Assembly: GCA_963707465.1 (NCBI GenBank)
Contig: CAVPQK010000015.1
Location: 1,178,001 to 1,242,000, forward strand
Direction: 5' to 3'
DNA length: 64,000 nucleotides
Source: Bog-159 sp963707465
Lineage (GTDB): Bacteria; Acidobacteriota; Terriglobia; Bryobacterales; Bryobacteraceae
A program made the translations under genes and the position numbers. Position 1 is the stretch's first letter, and every line of letters starts with the position of its first letter. Shown here piece after piece: positions 18,684 to 27,299 of the stretch. The notes under the pieces were generated by a model. That model had not been told where the DNA came from, made no database searches, and was given only the letters and a program-made list of their open reading frames with translations.

Positions 18684-20012
18684 TCAGCCCGCGGCAGTGA
18701 GCGGATCGTCCGCCGGCTGGTCGATCTCCAGCTTGTGCATCTTGTACAGCAGCGCTTTGTAGTCGATCCGGAGGATCTGGGCCGCCCGCTTGCGGTTCCA
18801 GCGGGAGGCGTCCAGCGCCCGCAGGATAGCTTCCGTTTCCGCCCTTCGTTTGGCCTCGTTGACCTTCTCCAGGCTCGGGAAGCCCACGCTTGAGACAACG
18901 CTCGATGTGGCGCCGGCCGGCTGGAATCGGATCGCACCACCGACTGCGATGGGCGCACGACGAATGTTCGCGGCGAGCAACTGGCGCGCGAGCTCGTCGG
19001 GGTCCTGCATCACCAGCAGCCGGCGCATCGTGTTTTCCAGCTCCCGCAAGTTGCCCGGCCATTCGTGCTCGAGCAGGGCGTGCCGCAGCGCGGGTGTGAG
19101 CAGCGAGTCGGAGGGCCCGCCACTACGATGCTTGCGCAAGAAATGCTCCGCGGCTGGGTGGATGTCCGCCTTGCGCTCCCGCAGCGGGGGCACGCGGATG
19201 TTGACCACATTGAGCCGGTAGTACAGATCGGCGCGGAACCGGCCGGCGTCGATGGCTTTCCGCAGGTCGCAGTGCGTGGTGGCCATTACACGCACGTCCG
19301 GGGCTAAACGGCCATTACTGCCTTCGAGGACGTGCGCCAGCTTGGCCTGCAGCCGAATATCCATGTCGCCGATCCAATCGAGCAGAATAGCGCCGCCCGG
19401 CGTGCAGCCGAAGAGTTCGCGCTCGGATAATTCGTCCGGTAGCACCGCGCAGTTCAGCTTCACGAACGGCAGGCGCGCGCGCGGCGAGTGCGCGTGAATC
19501 CGGCGGGCGAGCGCTTCCTTGCCGGCGCCGGTCTCACCTTCGATGAGCAGCGGCAGGTCCGAAGCGGCCACCCGCCGCCAAGGCGATTGAAGACCTTTCC
19601 CCATCCAGCTTTCCGTCCAGCAGGCTTCGATGTCGGCCGGGGCTTCTTTCAACGCAGCGTGGATAGCCAGAATGAGGTCTTCGTGGCTAATCGGCTTGGC
19701 CAGAAAATTTGTGGCGCCAGCTCTGATCGCCCGCACCACGTTCATGGTAGTGGCCGTCTCGGAAACCATGATTACCGGTTGGTTGCATCCGGCGGCACGC
19801 ATCGCGCGCAGAGTTTCGAGACCGTCCAGGCGCGGCATCCGGAGATCCAGCAGGACCAGCGAAATGGCGCGATTGGCGTCGAGAGTGGCCAAGGCATCCG
19901 CGGCGTCTTCGGCGATTTCGGCGGCAAATCCGAGACAGTGGACCACCATTACAAAGACATTGCGCGTCGCCGCATCGTCATCGACGATCAGAATGGCCCT
20001 GTTGTCCGTCAT
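18684..20012 (-). CDS. NtrC-type response regulator with degenerate sigma-54 activator domain
   Basis: 442 residues from the ATG at 20012 (GGGAAG eight bases upstream; another in-frame ATG lies at 20051). The receiver domain is intact: IVDDDAATRN, phospho-acceptor Asp56 in LLDLRMP, and KPIS. The AAA+ domain has Walker A GETGAGKE and the arginine-finger region FRADLYYRLN. Between ELFG and GGAILLD about 25 residues are missing, including the GAFTGA loop that contacts sigma-54. Walker B reads LLDWIGD where family members have LFLDEIG, so the catalytic Glu is Trp. A Fis-type helix-turn-helix ends the protein (NRKRAAQILRIDYKALLYK). Such a protein should bind DNA but not remodel sigma-54 polymerase. 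No partner kinase adjoins it. Confidence 0.9.
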   Translation of the reverse strand: MTDNRAILIVDDDAATRNVFVMVVHCLGFAAEIAEDAADALATLDANRAISLVLLDLRMPRLDGLETLRAMRAAGCNQPVIMVSETATTMNVVRAIRAGATNFLAKPISHEDLILAIHAALKEAPADIEACWTESWMGKGLQSPWRRVAASDLPLLIEGETGAGKEALARRIHAHSPRARLPFVKLNCAVLPDELSERELFGCTPGGAILLDWIGDMDIRLQAKLAHVLEGSNGRLAPDVRVMATTHCDLRKAIDAGRFRADLYYRLNVVNIRVPPLRERKADIHPAAEHFLRKHRSGGPSDSLLTPALRHALLEHEWPGNLRELENTMRRLLVMQDPDELARQLLAANIRRAPIAVGGAIRFQPAGATSSVVSSVGFPSLEKVNEAKRRAETEAILRALDASRWNRKRAAQILRIDYKALLYKMHKLEIDQPADDPLTAAG

Positions 20013-20241
20013 GCTTTCGCTTCCCACCATATTGCGCCGCGTGTCACTCAATTAAACTCGGCTATTGGGCGGGTGTCAATTCCAGAGTTGGCGCAGGACT
20101 CCTAAGGGATTGCCGGTAACTTTCTAAGGATTTCCTGAGCGGAAGGGAATATAGATCCACCCTGATGGGACGACCTAGCGGCCGCGGCAGTGCCAGTGCA
20201 GGACTGAGGCGCCAGCTGTAGACGTTGAGCCGGCGCCCGAT

Positions 20242-21480
20242 TTACTCATACCGCAGCGCCTCCACCGGATCCAGCCGCGCTGCCTTATACGCCGGCCAAA
20301 TCCCGAAAAACAGCCCCACACTCACCGAAACCACGATGCCCAGCACTGCCGCCCACACCGGCACAGCCGCCGGCAGCGATGGGAACACCAGCCGGCTGAT
20401 CAACGAAATAATCCAGCCGAAAAGAATCCCAGCAATCCCGCCCAGGCCGGTCAGCACCGATGCCTCCAGCAGAAACTGCAAGATGATGTCGTGCCGCCGC
20501 GCGCCGATGGCCTTGCGCACGCCGATCTCCTGCGTCCGCTCCGTCACCGACACCAGCATGATATTCATCACCCCAATGCCGCCCACCAGCAACCCGATCG
20601 AGCTCAACACCGCCATCACCAGGAACGTGATCGCGGTAATCTGGCGGAAATCGGCCACCATCTGGTCGGCGGTCGATAGCGCGAAGTTGTCCGGCTTATC
20701 GTAAGGCACCCGCCGGTCGATGCGCAGAATTGTGCGCACCTCGTCCAACGCCTTGGGAAGCAAGCCGTCCTTGGCGGTGACCACGATCGCATTCTCCCGT
20801 GCGTTCGGAAACATCTTCTGCATCATCCAGTATGGAATCAACACACGCGTGTCCTGGTCTCCGAAGAAAGATGCCGCCGGACGGATCATCGTGCCGATTA
20901 CTTCCAACTCGCGGCCATCCACCGTGATGGTCTTTCCGATCGGATTCATATTCGCATACAGGCCCTTCTCGATGTCCGCCCCGATCACGGCCACAGGCGC
21001 CTTCCGCCGGTTCTCTTCTTCGGTGAAGAAGCGGCCCAGATGCATGTCCACCTGCCCGCCCCTGGCATAGGCTTCCTCGACCCCCATGAGGTTGATATCG
21101 TACATGTCGTTCGCTTTGTAGTGCGCGTTCAGGATCTCGTCCGGGCCAAACAGCATCGGCGAAACATCCTCGACCGACGGGCAGCGCGCGCCGATATCCA
21201 CCGCATTCCGCCAGGTGAGATCCTTGCGCGTGCGCTCCTCCGCGCTCAAACGATGCGTCCGCGGACCCACGGGAAACTTGAACACAATAATCGAATTGGG
21301 CCCGAAACTGCGCAGAACCGCCGTGATGGACGTATCGAAACCGGTCATGATCGCGCCCACGCCGATGATCGTGCCCGTGCCGATGATGACTCCCAACACG
21401 GTCAGAAACGCGCGGAGTTTGTGCGACCGAATGGTCTGCAGGGCCAGCACGAAGCCGTTGAACAATGCGAGTCTGGTCAT
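20242..21480 (-). CDS. MacB-type ABC transporter permease 2
   Basis: 412 residues with the MacB/FtsX layout: one N-terminal membrane helix (FLTVLGVIIGTGTIIGVGAI), a periplasmic domain of about 230 residues (MacB_PCD), and three C-terminal helices around GLLVGGIGVMNIMLVSVTER, the signature TQEIGVRKAIGARR coupling segment and a last helix ending in KAARLDPVEALRYE. In MacB-like systems such permeases transmit ATP-driven motions to the periplasm. The start is 3 bases after the stop of the paralogous permease, so they form one operon and could make a heterodimer. The ATPase subunit is not encoded in this window. Confidence 0.92.
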   Translation of the reverse strand: MTRLALFNGFVLALQTIRSHKLRAFLTVLGVIIGTGTIIGVGAIMTGFDTSITAVLRSFGPNSIIVFKFPVGPRTHRLSAEERTRKDLTWRNAVDIGARCPSVEDVSPMLFGPDEILNAHYKANDMYDINLMGVEEAYARGGQVDMHLGRFFTEEENRRKAPVAVIGADIEKGLYANMNPIGKTITVDGRELEVIGTMIRPAASFFGDQDTRVLIPYWMMQKMFPNARENAIVVTAKDGLLPKALDEVRTILRIDRRVPYDKPDNFALSTADQMVADFRQITAITFLVMAVLSSIGLLVGGIGVMNIMLVSVTERTQEIGVRKAIGARRHDIILQFLLEASVLTGLGGIAGILFGWIISLISRLVFPSLPAAVPVWAAVLGIVVSVSVGLFFGIWPAYKAARLDPVEALRYE

Positions 21481-21483
21481 GGG

Positions 21484-22743
21484 CTACCTCTCCACTCGCA
21501 GCGCTTCAATCGGATCGAGGCGCGCCGCCCGCCGCGCCGGATAGATTCCGAAGAATAGCCCTACAACGCCCGACAGCCCCACTCCCAGAAAAACCGAAGA
21601 CCAGGGCAATGCCATAGGCACCGCCGTCACATTCCGCACCAGCACGGCGAGCATCCAGGCGATCGCCACACCGGCCAGGCCGCCGGACGCCGCCAGGAAC
21701 GAAGACTCCACCAGGAACTGGTTCAGAATGTCCCGCCGCCGCGCGCCTAGCGACTTGCGAATGCCGATCTCGTGCGTGCGTTCGGTCACCACCGCCAGCA
21801 TGATGTTCATGATCACGATGCCGCCCACCAGCATGAACACCGAAACGATACCTACCGCCATGGCGGCAATCGTCGAGGTCAGCCGCTCCCAAAGGGATAC
21901 AAAGGCCTCTGAGGCGAAGATCGAAAAATTGTCGTCCTGCCCCGGCCCCAGGTGCCGGTAGGCGCGCAACAGCGTGCGCGTCTCGTCCTGCGCCTCGGCC
22001 AGATGCTCCTGGTCGATCGCCTTGGCCACCAGCCGGATGCCAGTGTGCGCGCCGTAAGTCTTGAAGTAACTCTCCACCGGGATCATCACAAAGTTGTCCT
22101 GCGAGTTGCCGAACACGCTGCCCAATTCCTTGGCCACCCCCACTACCTGGTACGGAGTGCCTTCCACCTGAATCGTCTTATCGATCGGGTCCGCGCTCTC
22201 GAAAAAGCGTTTCCGGACGTCGTTGCCGATGAAAATCACCGGTGCGTGGCGGCGCGCCTCCTCCGGCGTGATCCCGCGCCCCAGCCCGACCTGCACGTTA
22301 TTGATTGCCGGGATATTGTCGGTCACCCCCTCCACGTCCACATCCTCCATCGAGTCGCCCTTGTAGGTCACCCGCGTGCGCCGCGAAACCATCATGCCGA
22401 CGCCCTTCAGCAGCGTGGCATGGCTCTCGACGAAGTCGTACTCGTCGCGCTTGATCTCCGGGTTCCGCTTCATCATCTCGTAGAATTTCTTGGGGTCCCA
22501 AGGGCCGAACCACGCCATGCGGACGATGCGAAAGCCGTCGGCTCCCATGTTCGACACCTTGTCGGAGATGTACAGGTTCATACCATGGATAAGCGCGGTG
22601 ACGGCGATCAGCGTGGTAGTGGCCAGGATGATGCCGAGCAGCGTTAGGAAACTGCGCAGCTTGTTCTTGTGCAATGAATTGAAGGCGATGCGGGTCGCTT
22701 CCCAAAAGGACGCGCTGGGGCGGAATTTGCGGCTGTGGCTCAC
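21484..22743 (-). CDS. MacB-type ABC transporter permease 1
   Basis: 419 residues. Same architecture as the following gene: N-terminal helix in LRSFLTLLGIILATTTLIAV, periplasmic domain, then MLVGGIVIMNIMLAVVTER, the coupling segment THEIGIRKSLGARRRDIL and the terminal ARLDPIEALRVER. Its periplasmic domain differs strongly from the paralogue, as expected for the two halves of a heterodimer. It is the first gene of the pair; tmRNA lies upstream on the opposite strand, 142 bases away, so no ATPase or adaptor gene precedes it. Function in export of an unknown substrate, or mechanotransmission, is inferred from family only. Confidence 0.92.
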   Translation of the reverse strand: MSHSRKFRPSASFWEATRIAFNSLHKNKLRSFLTLLGIILATTTLIAVTALIHGMNLYISDKVSNMGADGFRIVRMAWFGPWDPKKFYEMMKRNPEIKRDEYDFVESHATLLKGVGMMVSRRTRVTYKGDSMEDVDVEGVTDNIPAINNVQVGLGRGITPEEARRHAPVIFIGNDVRKRFFESADPIDKTIQVEGTPYQVVGVAKELGSVFGNSQDNFVMIPVESYFKTYGAHTGIRLVAKAIDQEHLAEAQDETRTLLRAYRHLGPGQDDNFSIFASEAFVSLWERLTSTIAAMAVGIVSVFMLVGGIVIMNIMLAVVTERTHEIGIRKSLGARRRDILNQFLVESSFLAASGGLAGVAIAWMLAVLVRNVTAVPMALPWSSVFLGVGLSGVVGLFFGIYPARRAARLDPIEALRVER

Positions 22744-22885
22744 CTGGGCTCACTAAACAGACGGCGGATACGGTCTCATTGTTCCTGACGAAAAAACAGG
22801 CCGAACATAACGTCGCGATATGTTAAAATCAGGTTGTATCTCAATCGCGCGTTCAACCGATTGATCGTCAGGCTTTCCAACCGAT

Positions 22886-23238
22886 GGGGGCGCAACGGAT
22901 TCGACGGGATTGAATCGTGGTGGGGAGGCGTGCCGGGTTCCGAGCTCCCGTAAAACGATCGGAAAAACAGAACTGCCAACACACAGTTCGCATACGCTGC
23001 TTAATTAATTAAGTAGCCGCTCCAGCCGCTGAGCCCGCGCGGCGGTGAGTGAGCGTCATTTTGCGGGATAGGCTGAAGGCTTCGGTCCGGAGCATAAGGT
23101 CGAGATCAATCGGGCTAGGCGGCCGCCACTCTTGCCGATTCTGAGGCGGAAGCTGAAGTTGCCGAATCGCGCTACGCACGTAGTTCTCTTCATTGCGGGC
23201 TTTCTCGGACGCGGGTTCAACTCCCGCCGCCTCCACCA
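22886..23238 (+). ncRNA. ssrA: tmRNA (transfer-messenger RNA)
   Basis: 353 bases. The 5' end GGGGGCG pairs with CGCCTCC at 23228-23234 to form the acceptor stem, followed by A and an encoded CCA (23236-23238). The start GGGGGCGCAACGGATTCGAC is the conserved tmRNA 5' signature. The 3' tRNA-like part has a T arm GCGGGTTCAACTCCCGC. The reading frame in the middle encodes a tag ending in AYAA then TAA. tmRNA with SmpB rescues stalled ribosomes and tags incomplete proteins for proteolysis. I could not pin a promoter with confidence: the AT-rich stretch around 22816-22830 (tatgttaaaatc) is a candidate -10 region. It would imply a processed 5' leader. Confidence 0.95.
22975..23004 (+). other. tmRNA proteolysis-tag reading frame
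   Basis: From a GCC resume codon the frame reads A N T Q F A Y A A and stops at TAA (23002-23004), followed by two further in-phase or near TAA triplets (ttaattaattaag). The hydrophobic C-terminus matches what ClpXP-type proteases recognise in other tags. The exact resume codon is inferred from position, not proven. Confidence 0.75.
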
Positions 23239-23314
23239 CTCCATAGCTGCGCACACGCCGGTGTTATCCTGAGTGTACCTGGCTGAAGGATCACCAACGC
23301 AAATTAACAATCAG

Positions 23315-24055
23315 ATGCTCGCCGTGCTCCGAACCACTTGGATCTGGACCGCCAGCGCCATCCTCATTCTGCTTTGGACTCCGCTACTCGGCGTGGTAAG
23401 GCTATTTGACCGGGAGCCGCGCCGGCTGCGCACCGGACGCTGGTTCCGCAGGCTTGGGCGCGTTCTGGCTGGCGTCAACCCTTGGAGAATCCACATTTCC
23501 GGCGGCGAAAATTTCAACGCGAACCAGGTGTACGTCGTCGTCAGCAACCATCAGTCCCTGGCCGATATCCCGCTGATTGCGCACCTCAAGCTCGATACGA
23601 AATGGCTTGCCAAGGCGGAATTGTTCCGGGTACCGCTGCTCGGTTGGATGCTCCGCATGGCCGGGGACGTGCCAGTCGAAAGATCCGACCGGCGCAAAAG
23701 CGCGAGGGCGTTGTTGCAGTGCGCCAGATACCTTCGCCAGCGCTGTTCGGTAGTGTTTTTCCCGGAAGGGACCCGCTCGCCGGACAGGCGCGTCCTCCCG
23801 TTCAATGAAGGTCCATTCCAGTTAGCGATCCGCGAACAAATCCCGATACTGCCGCTGGTGGTGGATGGTTCCGGAGCGGCTCTGCCGCGCAACCAGTGGC
23901 TCTTCGGAAAAACCCAGGATATCTACCTCCAGGTCCTGGAAGCGGTTTCCGTGGACGGCTGGAACATCACCCAAGTGTCCGCCCTGCGCGACGTGGTTCG
24001 CCAGAGAATCGTGGACGAGCTGGATCGGCTGCGGCCGGCGAATCCAGCAGCGTAA
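23315..24055 (+). CDS. 1-acyl-sn-glycerol-3-phosphate acyltransferase (PlsC family)
   Basis: 246 residues from ATG 23315; a GTG at 23273 is an alternative start. An N-terminal membrane helix (TWIWTASAILILLWTPLLGV) is followed by the acyltransferase motifs: NHQSLADIP (the H-x4-D catalytic pair), a middle block with VPLLGWMLRMAGDVPVER, FFPEGTRS for glycerol-3-phosphate/lysophosphatidate binding, and ILPLVVDGSG. PlsC converts lysophosphatidic acid to phosphatidic acid at the inner membrane. It stands alone, 76 bases after tmRNA and convergent with the FkbM gene, so no operon context refines the substrate. Confidence 0.9.
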   Translation: MLAVLRTTWIWTASAILILLWTPLLGVVRLFDREPRRLRTGRWFRRLGRVLAGVNPWRIHISGGENFNANQVYVVVSNHQSLADIPLIAHLKLDTKWLAKAELFRVPLLGWMLRMAGDVPVERSDRRKSARALLQCARYLRQRCSVVFFPEGTRSPDRRVLPFNEGPFQLAIREQIPILPLVVDGSGAALPRNQWLFGKTQDIYLQVLEAVSVDGWNITQVSALRDVVRQRIVDELDRLRPANPAA

Positions 24056-24069
24056 CGCGGCTGGCGCTA

Positions 24070-24924
24070 TCAGCGCCGCGAACCGTGCACGTGATACGGC
24101 ACATAGTAGCGCGGGTCGTCGCGCATCGCTATCTCGAAGCCCGTCGCGGCCACGAACTCCTTCACGAAATCGAGCGTCCGGAATTCCTCGCCTTCGCCGC
24201 GGGCGGCCCGAAAGTCGTGGGCGGCGACGCACACGAACCGCGCGCGCGCGAGCGCCCTCGCGCAACCGGGGAGCGCCTGCCGCTCGGCGCCTTCGATGTT
24301 CATCTTCAGGAAGTCGATTCGCTCGATGCCATGCTCCGCGGCCAGGTCGTCGAATCGCACGCCCTTCACCGGGTAACTCGCCAGGCTCGGCGCGCCGTCC
24401 CGCACGTAGTTGGACTCCCATACCGGCAGCGTTTCGATCTGCAACTCGCCGGCCCGCTCCATGCACGCGTAGTTCAGCAGCGTGACATTCGACAGCCGGT
24501 TGAGTTCGCACAGCTTGCCCAGCGCTGCAAATGAGATCGGATGCGGCTCGATGGCCCAGACTCGCCCGGCCGGCCCCACGGCGCGAGAAAATGCGAATAC
24601 GTCCTCGCCGCGCCCCGCGCCGATATCCACGATCACATGGCCCGCCCCGGGCTTGTACAGATAGAACCAGTAATCGTCCGCATCGCGCAGATGCTTCCCC
24701 GCCTGTCCCGCCCAGCGCTCCCAATTCGGCTCGGCATGGCCCGCTGCAGGGTGGAACATCTCGGGATCGGGAAAGTAATCGGGACCCACGCGCCGCACCC
24801 ACATGCCATCCCAGAAGATCTCGACATCCACGCCGGGCATGGCGGCCCGCGCCAGGTCCGTGGCCCGGCGCGCCAACGATGCCCGCTCTCGGTAAGATGG
24901 GGACGACATCTCACTGACCCACAT
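24070..24924 (-). CDS. FkbM-family methyltransferase
   Basis: 284 residues. A Rossmann-type SAM-binding motif is seen as VIVDIGAGRGEDVFAFSRAV, followed by acidic strand-2 end RVWAIEPHP, and the FkbM marker FLKMNIEGAERQAL. FkbM proteins O-methylate sugars or polyketide hydroxyls. The gene overlaps the end of the upstream glycosyltransferase by 14 bases (a second ATG at 24909 would remove the overlap), so the two are translated together. That pairing suggests methylation of a surface glycan built by the glycosyltransferase. It may therefore add to the larger glycan island 10 kb away, though this is inference. Confidence 0.88.
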   Translation of the reverse strand: MWVSEMSSPSYRERASLARRATDLARAAMPGVDVEIFWDGMWVRRVGPDYFPDPEMFHPAAGHAEPNWERWAGQAGKHLRDADDYWFYLYKPGAGHVIVDIGAGRGEDVFAFSRAVGPAGRVWAIEPHPISFAALGKLCELNRLSNVTLLNYACMERAGELQIETLPVWESNYVRDGAPSLASYPVKGVRFDDLAAEHGIERIDFLKMNIEGAERQALPGCARALARARFVCVAAHDFRAARGEGEEFRTLDFVKEFVAATGFEIAMRDDPRYYVPYHVHGSRR

Positions 24925-26212
24925 GCGTATTCGCTCGCTTCAGGCGCAGCGCCAGCAGCCGCCGGCGCTCGTCGGACAGTCGCGCTCTCCCACTCTGCCG
25001 GCGACCCTCCGGGCGCCTTCTTGGCGACTGCAAGACCTTTTCTAGGTAGGCTTCGAACGGAACGGCGTTCAGGTTGAGCGCGTATTCGAGGGCGGCACAG
25101 CGGGACTCGGCCGCCAGGTGCTGATAGTGCACGCGATCCGTCAATAGCCGCTCCAGCACCGCCGCCCACGGTCCCACGTCCTGTGCGGGGATTTCGACGG
25201 CGGGCACCATGAGTTCGTCCACCATGGGTCGATAACGCGCCACCGGGTTGACCGGCAGCAAGTAGTCCATGCCCAGCATGGCCTCCGCCAGGCCGCCGAC
25301 ATCGCTCGCCATCACCGGGATGCCGCGCGACATCGCTTCCAGGATCATGCGCGACCTCGCCTCGGCCCACAGCGATGGCGTCAGCATCACGCGTGTCTGG
25401 CGGAGCAAATCATCGATGTCGTCGACTGGCGGGAGAATCGAGATGTTAGCCAGCTTCCGCATGGCCGTGAAATCCGCTGGCGTGGTGCCCCAGGTGGGAA
25501 CGGCCGCGAACTCCACGCCGGAAAAACGCTCCGCCAGCGCCAGAAAAATCGAGATGCCTTTCACCGCGCACGGATTCACCATGCTCACGAAGCGGTTGCC
25601 GAAGCCGCCCAGGTCCGCTGGGCTGCCGGGATCCAGCAGCGATATCGGCACGTGGACGGCTTCCACGTCTCCGTGTTGCCGCGTGTATTGCGCCACGTAT
25701 TCGCTCACTGCCACCACCCCATCGGCTTGCCGCAGAGCTTCGGTCTGAAACTCGCTCGGTAACCCGCTGTCCGGGCCGAACGGCAGCGCGACAGTGGCGC
25801 GCACCAGATAGACCACCCGGACGCGCGGCGACCGCAACGCGATTTCCAGCATCAGATGCGCCGGATCGTCGGTCGAGGCGAGGATGATGTCTGGGGAGAA
25901 CGCGCGCATCTGGGCGGCGAAGTAGAGCCGCAGGTTCGGGTCGCGAGTGAGAACGCCGATCTCCACGCCGTTCAACTGGAAATCGACGCTGGCAGGCTCG
26001 TCGCGCGGAGCGGCTCCGCGCTCGGCCAATTCGTTAACTAGCTCGGCGTGCGCTTCGCTGCCAAAATGTTCCACGCGAGCGACCACCCGCACCGCGTGTC
26101 CCCTGGCCGCCAGCGCTTCCATCAGCAGCCGGTTGGATTTGTCGCCGCCGCCGTAGGAGGGATAGTAAGGCGAGTTATGAGCCAGCAGGATGCGCAATTC
26201 CCATGTTGACAT
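24911..26212 (-). CDS. GT4-type glycosyltransferase
   Basis: 433 residues with the two-domain GT-B plan. The N-terminal half starts ILLAHNSPYYPSYGGGDKSN, with a Gly-rich loop that binds the nucleotide sugar phosphate. The C-terminal half has VMLTPSLWAEARSRMILEAM, in which the E-x7-E type motif lies, and GIPVMASDVGGLAEAM. It is predicted to be cytoplasmic or membrane-associated and to transfer a sugar from a nucleotide donor. A basic, Arg-rich C-terminal tail of about 40 residues (RRRPEGRRQSGRARL) is unusual and may aid membrane or RNA contact. It is the first gene of a pair with the FkbM methyltransferase and diverges from the VWA gene. Confidence 0.87.
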   Translation of the reverse strand: MSTWELRILLAHNSPYYPSYGGGDKSNRLLMEALAARGHAVRVVARVEHFGSEAHAELVNELAERGAAPRDEPASVDFQLNGVEIGVLTRDPNLRLYFAAQMRAFSPDIILASTDDPAHLMLEIALRSPRVRVVYLVRATVALPFGPDSGLPSEFQTEALRQADGVVAVSEYVAQYTRQHGDVEAVHVPISLLDPGSPADLGGFGNRFVSMVNPCAVKGISIFLALAERFSGVEFAAVPTWGTTPADFTAMRKLANISILPPVDDIDDLLRQTRVMLTPSLWAEARSRMILEAMSRGIPVMASDVGGLAEAMLGMDYLLPVNPVARYRPMVDELMVPAVEIPAQDVGPWAAVLERLLTDRVHYQHLAAESRCAALEYALNLNAVPFEAYLEKVLQSPRRRPEGRRQSGRARLSDERRRLLALRLKRANTHVGQ

Positions 26213-26271
26213 ATGCCACCGTCATCGCGCCCGTGCCCGGCATTGGCTCAAAAACTGCTAGGCTTTGGCTA

Positions 26272-27285
26272 ATGCGCGCGGCCGCCGCTATCGTTGTGTT
26301 CGTGTGCCTCGGGTCGGGACAGTTCAAAAGCACCGTTCCATTGGTGGTCGCGCCTGTCACTGTCACGGATTCCAAGGGACATTTCGTGGACGGGCTGACG
26401 CCTGACGACCTGATCCTTTATGACAACAATGTGCCCGAGGCGGTACACATGGATTGGATGGCCTATCCGATCGACCTGGTCGTCGCGGTCCAGACCAGCT
26501 CGAATTCCGGAGCCGTGATCGACAAGTTGGGCGGCAGCGGCATCCTGTTTACGCAATTGCTGGCGGCGGACGCGGGAGAAACGGCGGTGATTTCCTTCAG
26601 CGACGAAGTGAAACTCCACCAGGACTTCACCGGCGACCCGGATCCCGTCATCCACGCGCTGCGCATGCTGCGCAAGGAAGGCGGAGACGCGCGCATGCTC
26701 GATGCCATGCGCCAGGCGCTCCTGATGCTGGAACGCCGGCCGCCCGGACGGCGGCGCATCGTCCTCATGATCGCGGAGAAGCGCGATCGTGCGAGTGAAG
26801 CGAAACTGCCCGCGGTCATGGAACAAGTGGAGCGAATGAATGCCGCGGTTTACTGGCTCACCTATTCGCCCATGATGCAGCCCTTCACCGTGAAGCCCAA
26901 GACCGCCGAGGATCTGAAGCCGGAAGACGAGCGGATCAAGGCCCCGCAGTGCGCTGCTTGCCCGGCCCCGGACGACACTCCAGTGCCGCCCGATTTGGGG
27001 CCGGGCGGTTTCGAGTATTCGATTGGCGAATTGATACGGTTGCACAAGCCCGATCTTGCCACCCTGTTCACCAGGACCACCGGCGGGCAAACCCTCAATT
27101 TCCTAAAGAAGAACGCTTTGGAGCGGGCCATCCAACTGGTGGGCGAAGAGGTGCATCGCCAGTACATTCTTAGCTTCGAGCCGAAAGGAGGCGAGCCGGG
27201 GAAATTTCACGCGATCCGGGTAGCGGTGAAGGGCAGGCCCGATCTTCAGGCAAAGACGCGCGACGGATATTGGGCCCTGCAGTGA
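26272..27285 (+). CDS. Acidobacterial VWA-domain secreted protein
   Basis: 337 residues from ATG 26272, with a signal peptide (MRAAAAIVVFVCLGSGQ). After it comes the pattern VPLVVAPVTVTDSKGHFVDG and TPDDLILYDNNVPE that marks the VWFA-related acidobacterial family. A von Willebrand A-like domain follows, with IDLVVAVQTSSNS where the metal site (DxSxS) would be: the second position is Val and the third Gln, so the MIDAS is degenerate. The C-terminus ends RPDLQAKTRDGYWAL, also family-typical. Function unknown; presumed periplasmic or surface binding. An internal CAACPAP pair of Cys could make a disulfide. Longer upstream starts overlap the divergent glycosyltransferase and are not supported. Confidence 0.85.
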   Translation: MRAAAAIVVFVCLGSGQFKSTVPLVVAPVTVTDSKGHFVDGLTPDDLILYDNNVPEAVHMDWMAYPIDLVVAVQTSSNSGAVIDKLGGSGILFTQLLAADAGETAVISFSDEVKLHQDFTGDPDPVIHALRMLRKEGGDARMLDAMRQALLMLERRPPGRRRIVLMIAEKRDRASEAKLPAVMEQVERMNAAVYWLTYSPMMQPFTVKPKTAEDLKPEDERIKAPQCAACPAPDDTPVPPDLGPGGFEYSIGELIRLHKPDLATLFTRTTGGQTLNFLKKNALERAIQLVGEEVHRQYILSFEPKGGEPGKFHAIRVAVKGRPDLQAKTRDGYWALQ

Positions 27286-27299
27286 TAGACCGAGCCGTC

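Noticed and set aside
22779..22830. A specific promoter for tmRNA.
   Set aside because: The tatgttaaaat stretch could be a -10, but no convincing -35 at proper spacing was found, so it is mentioned only as a possibility.
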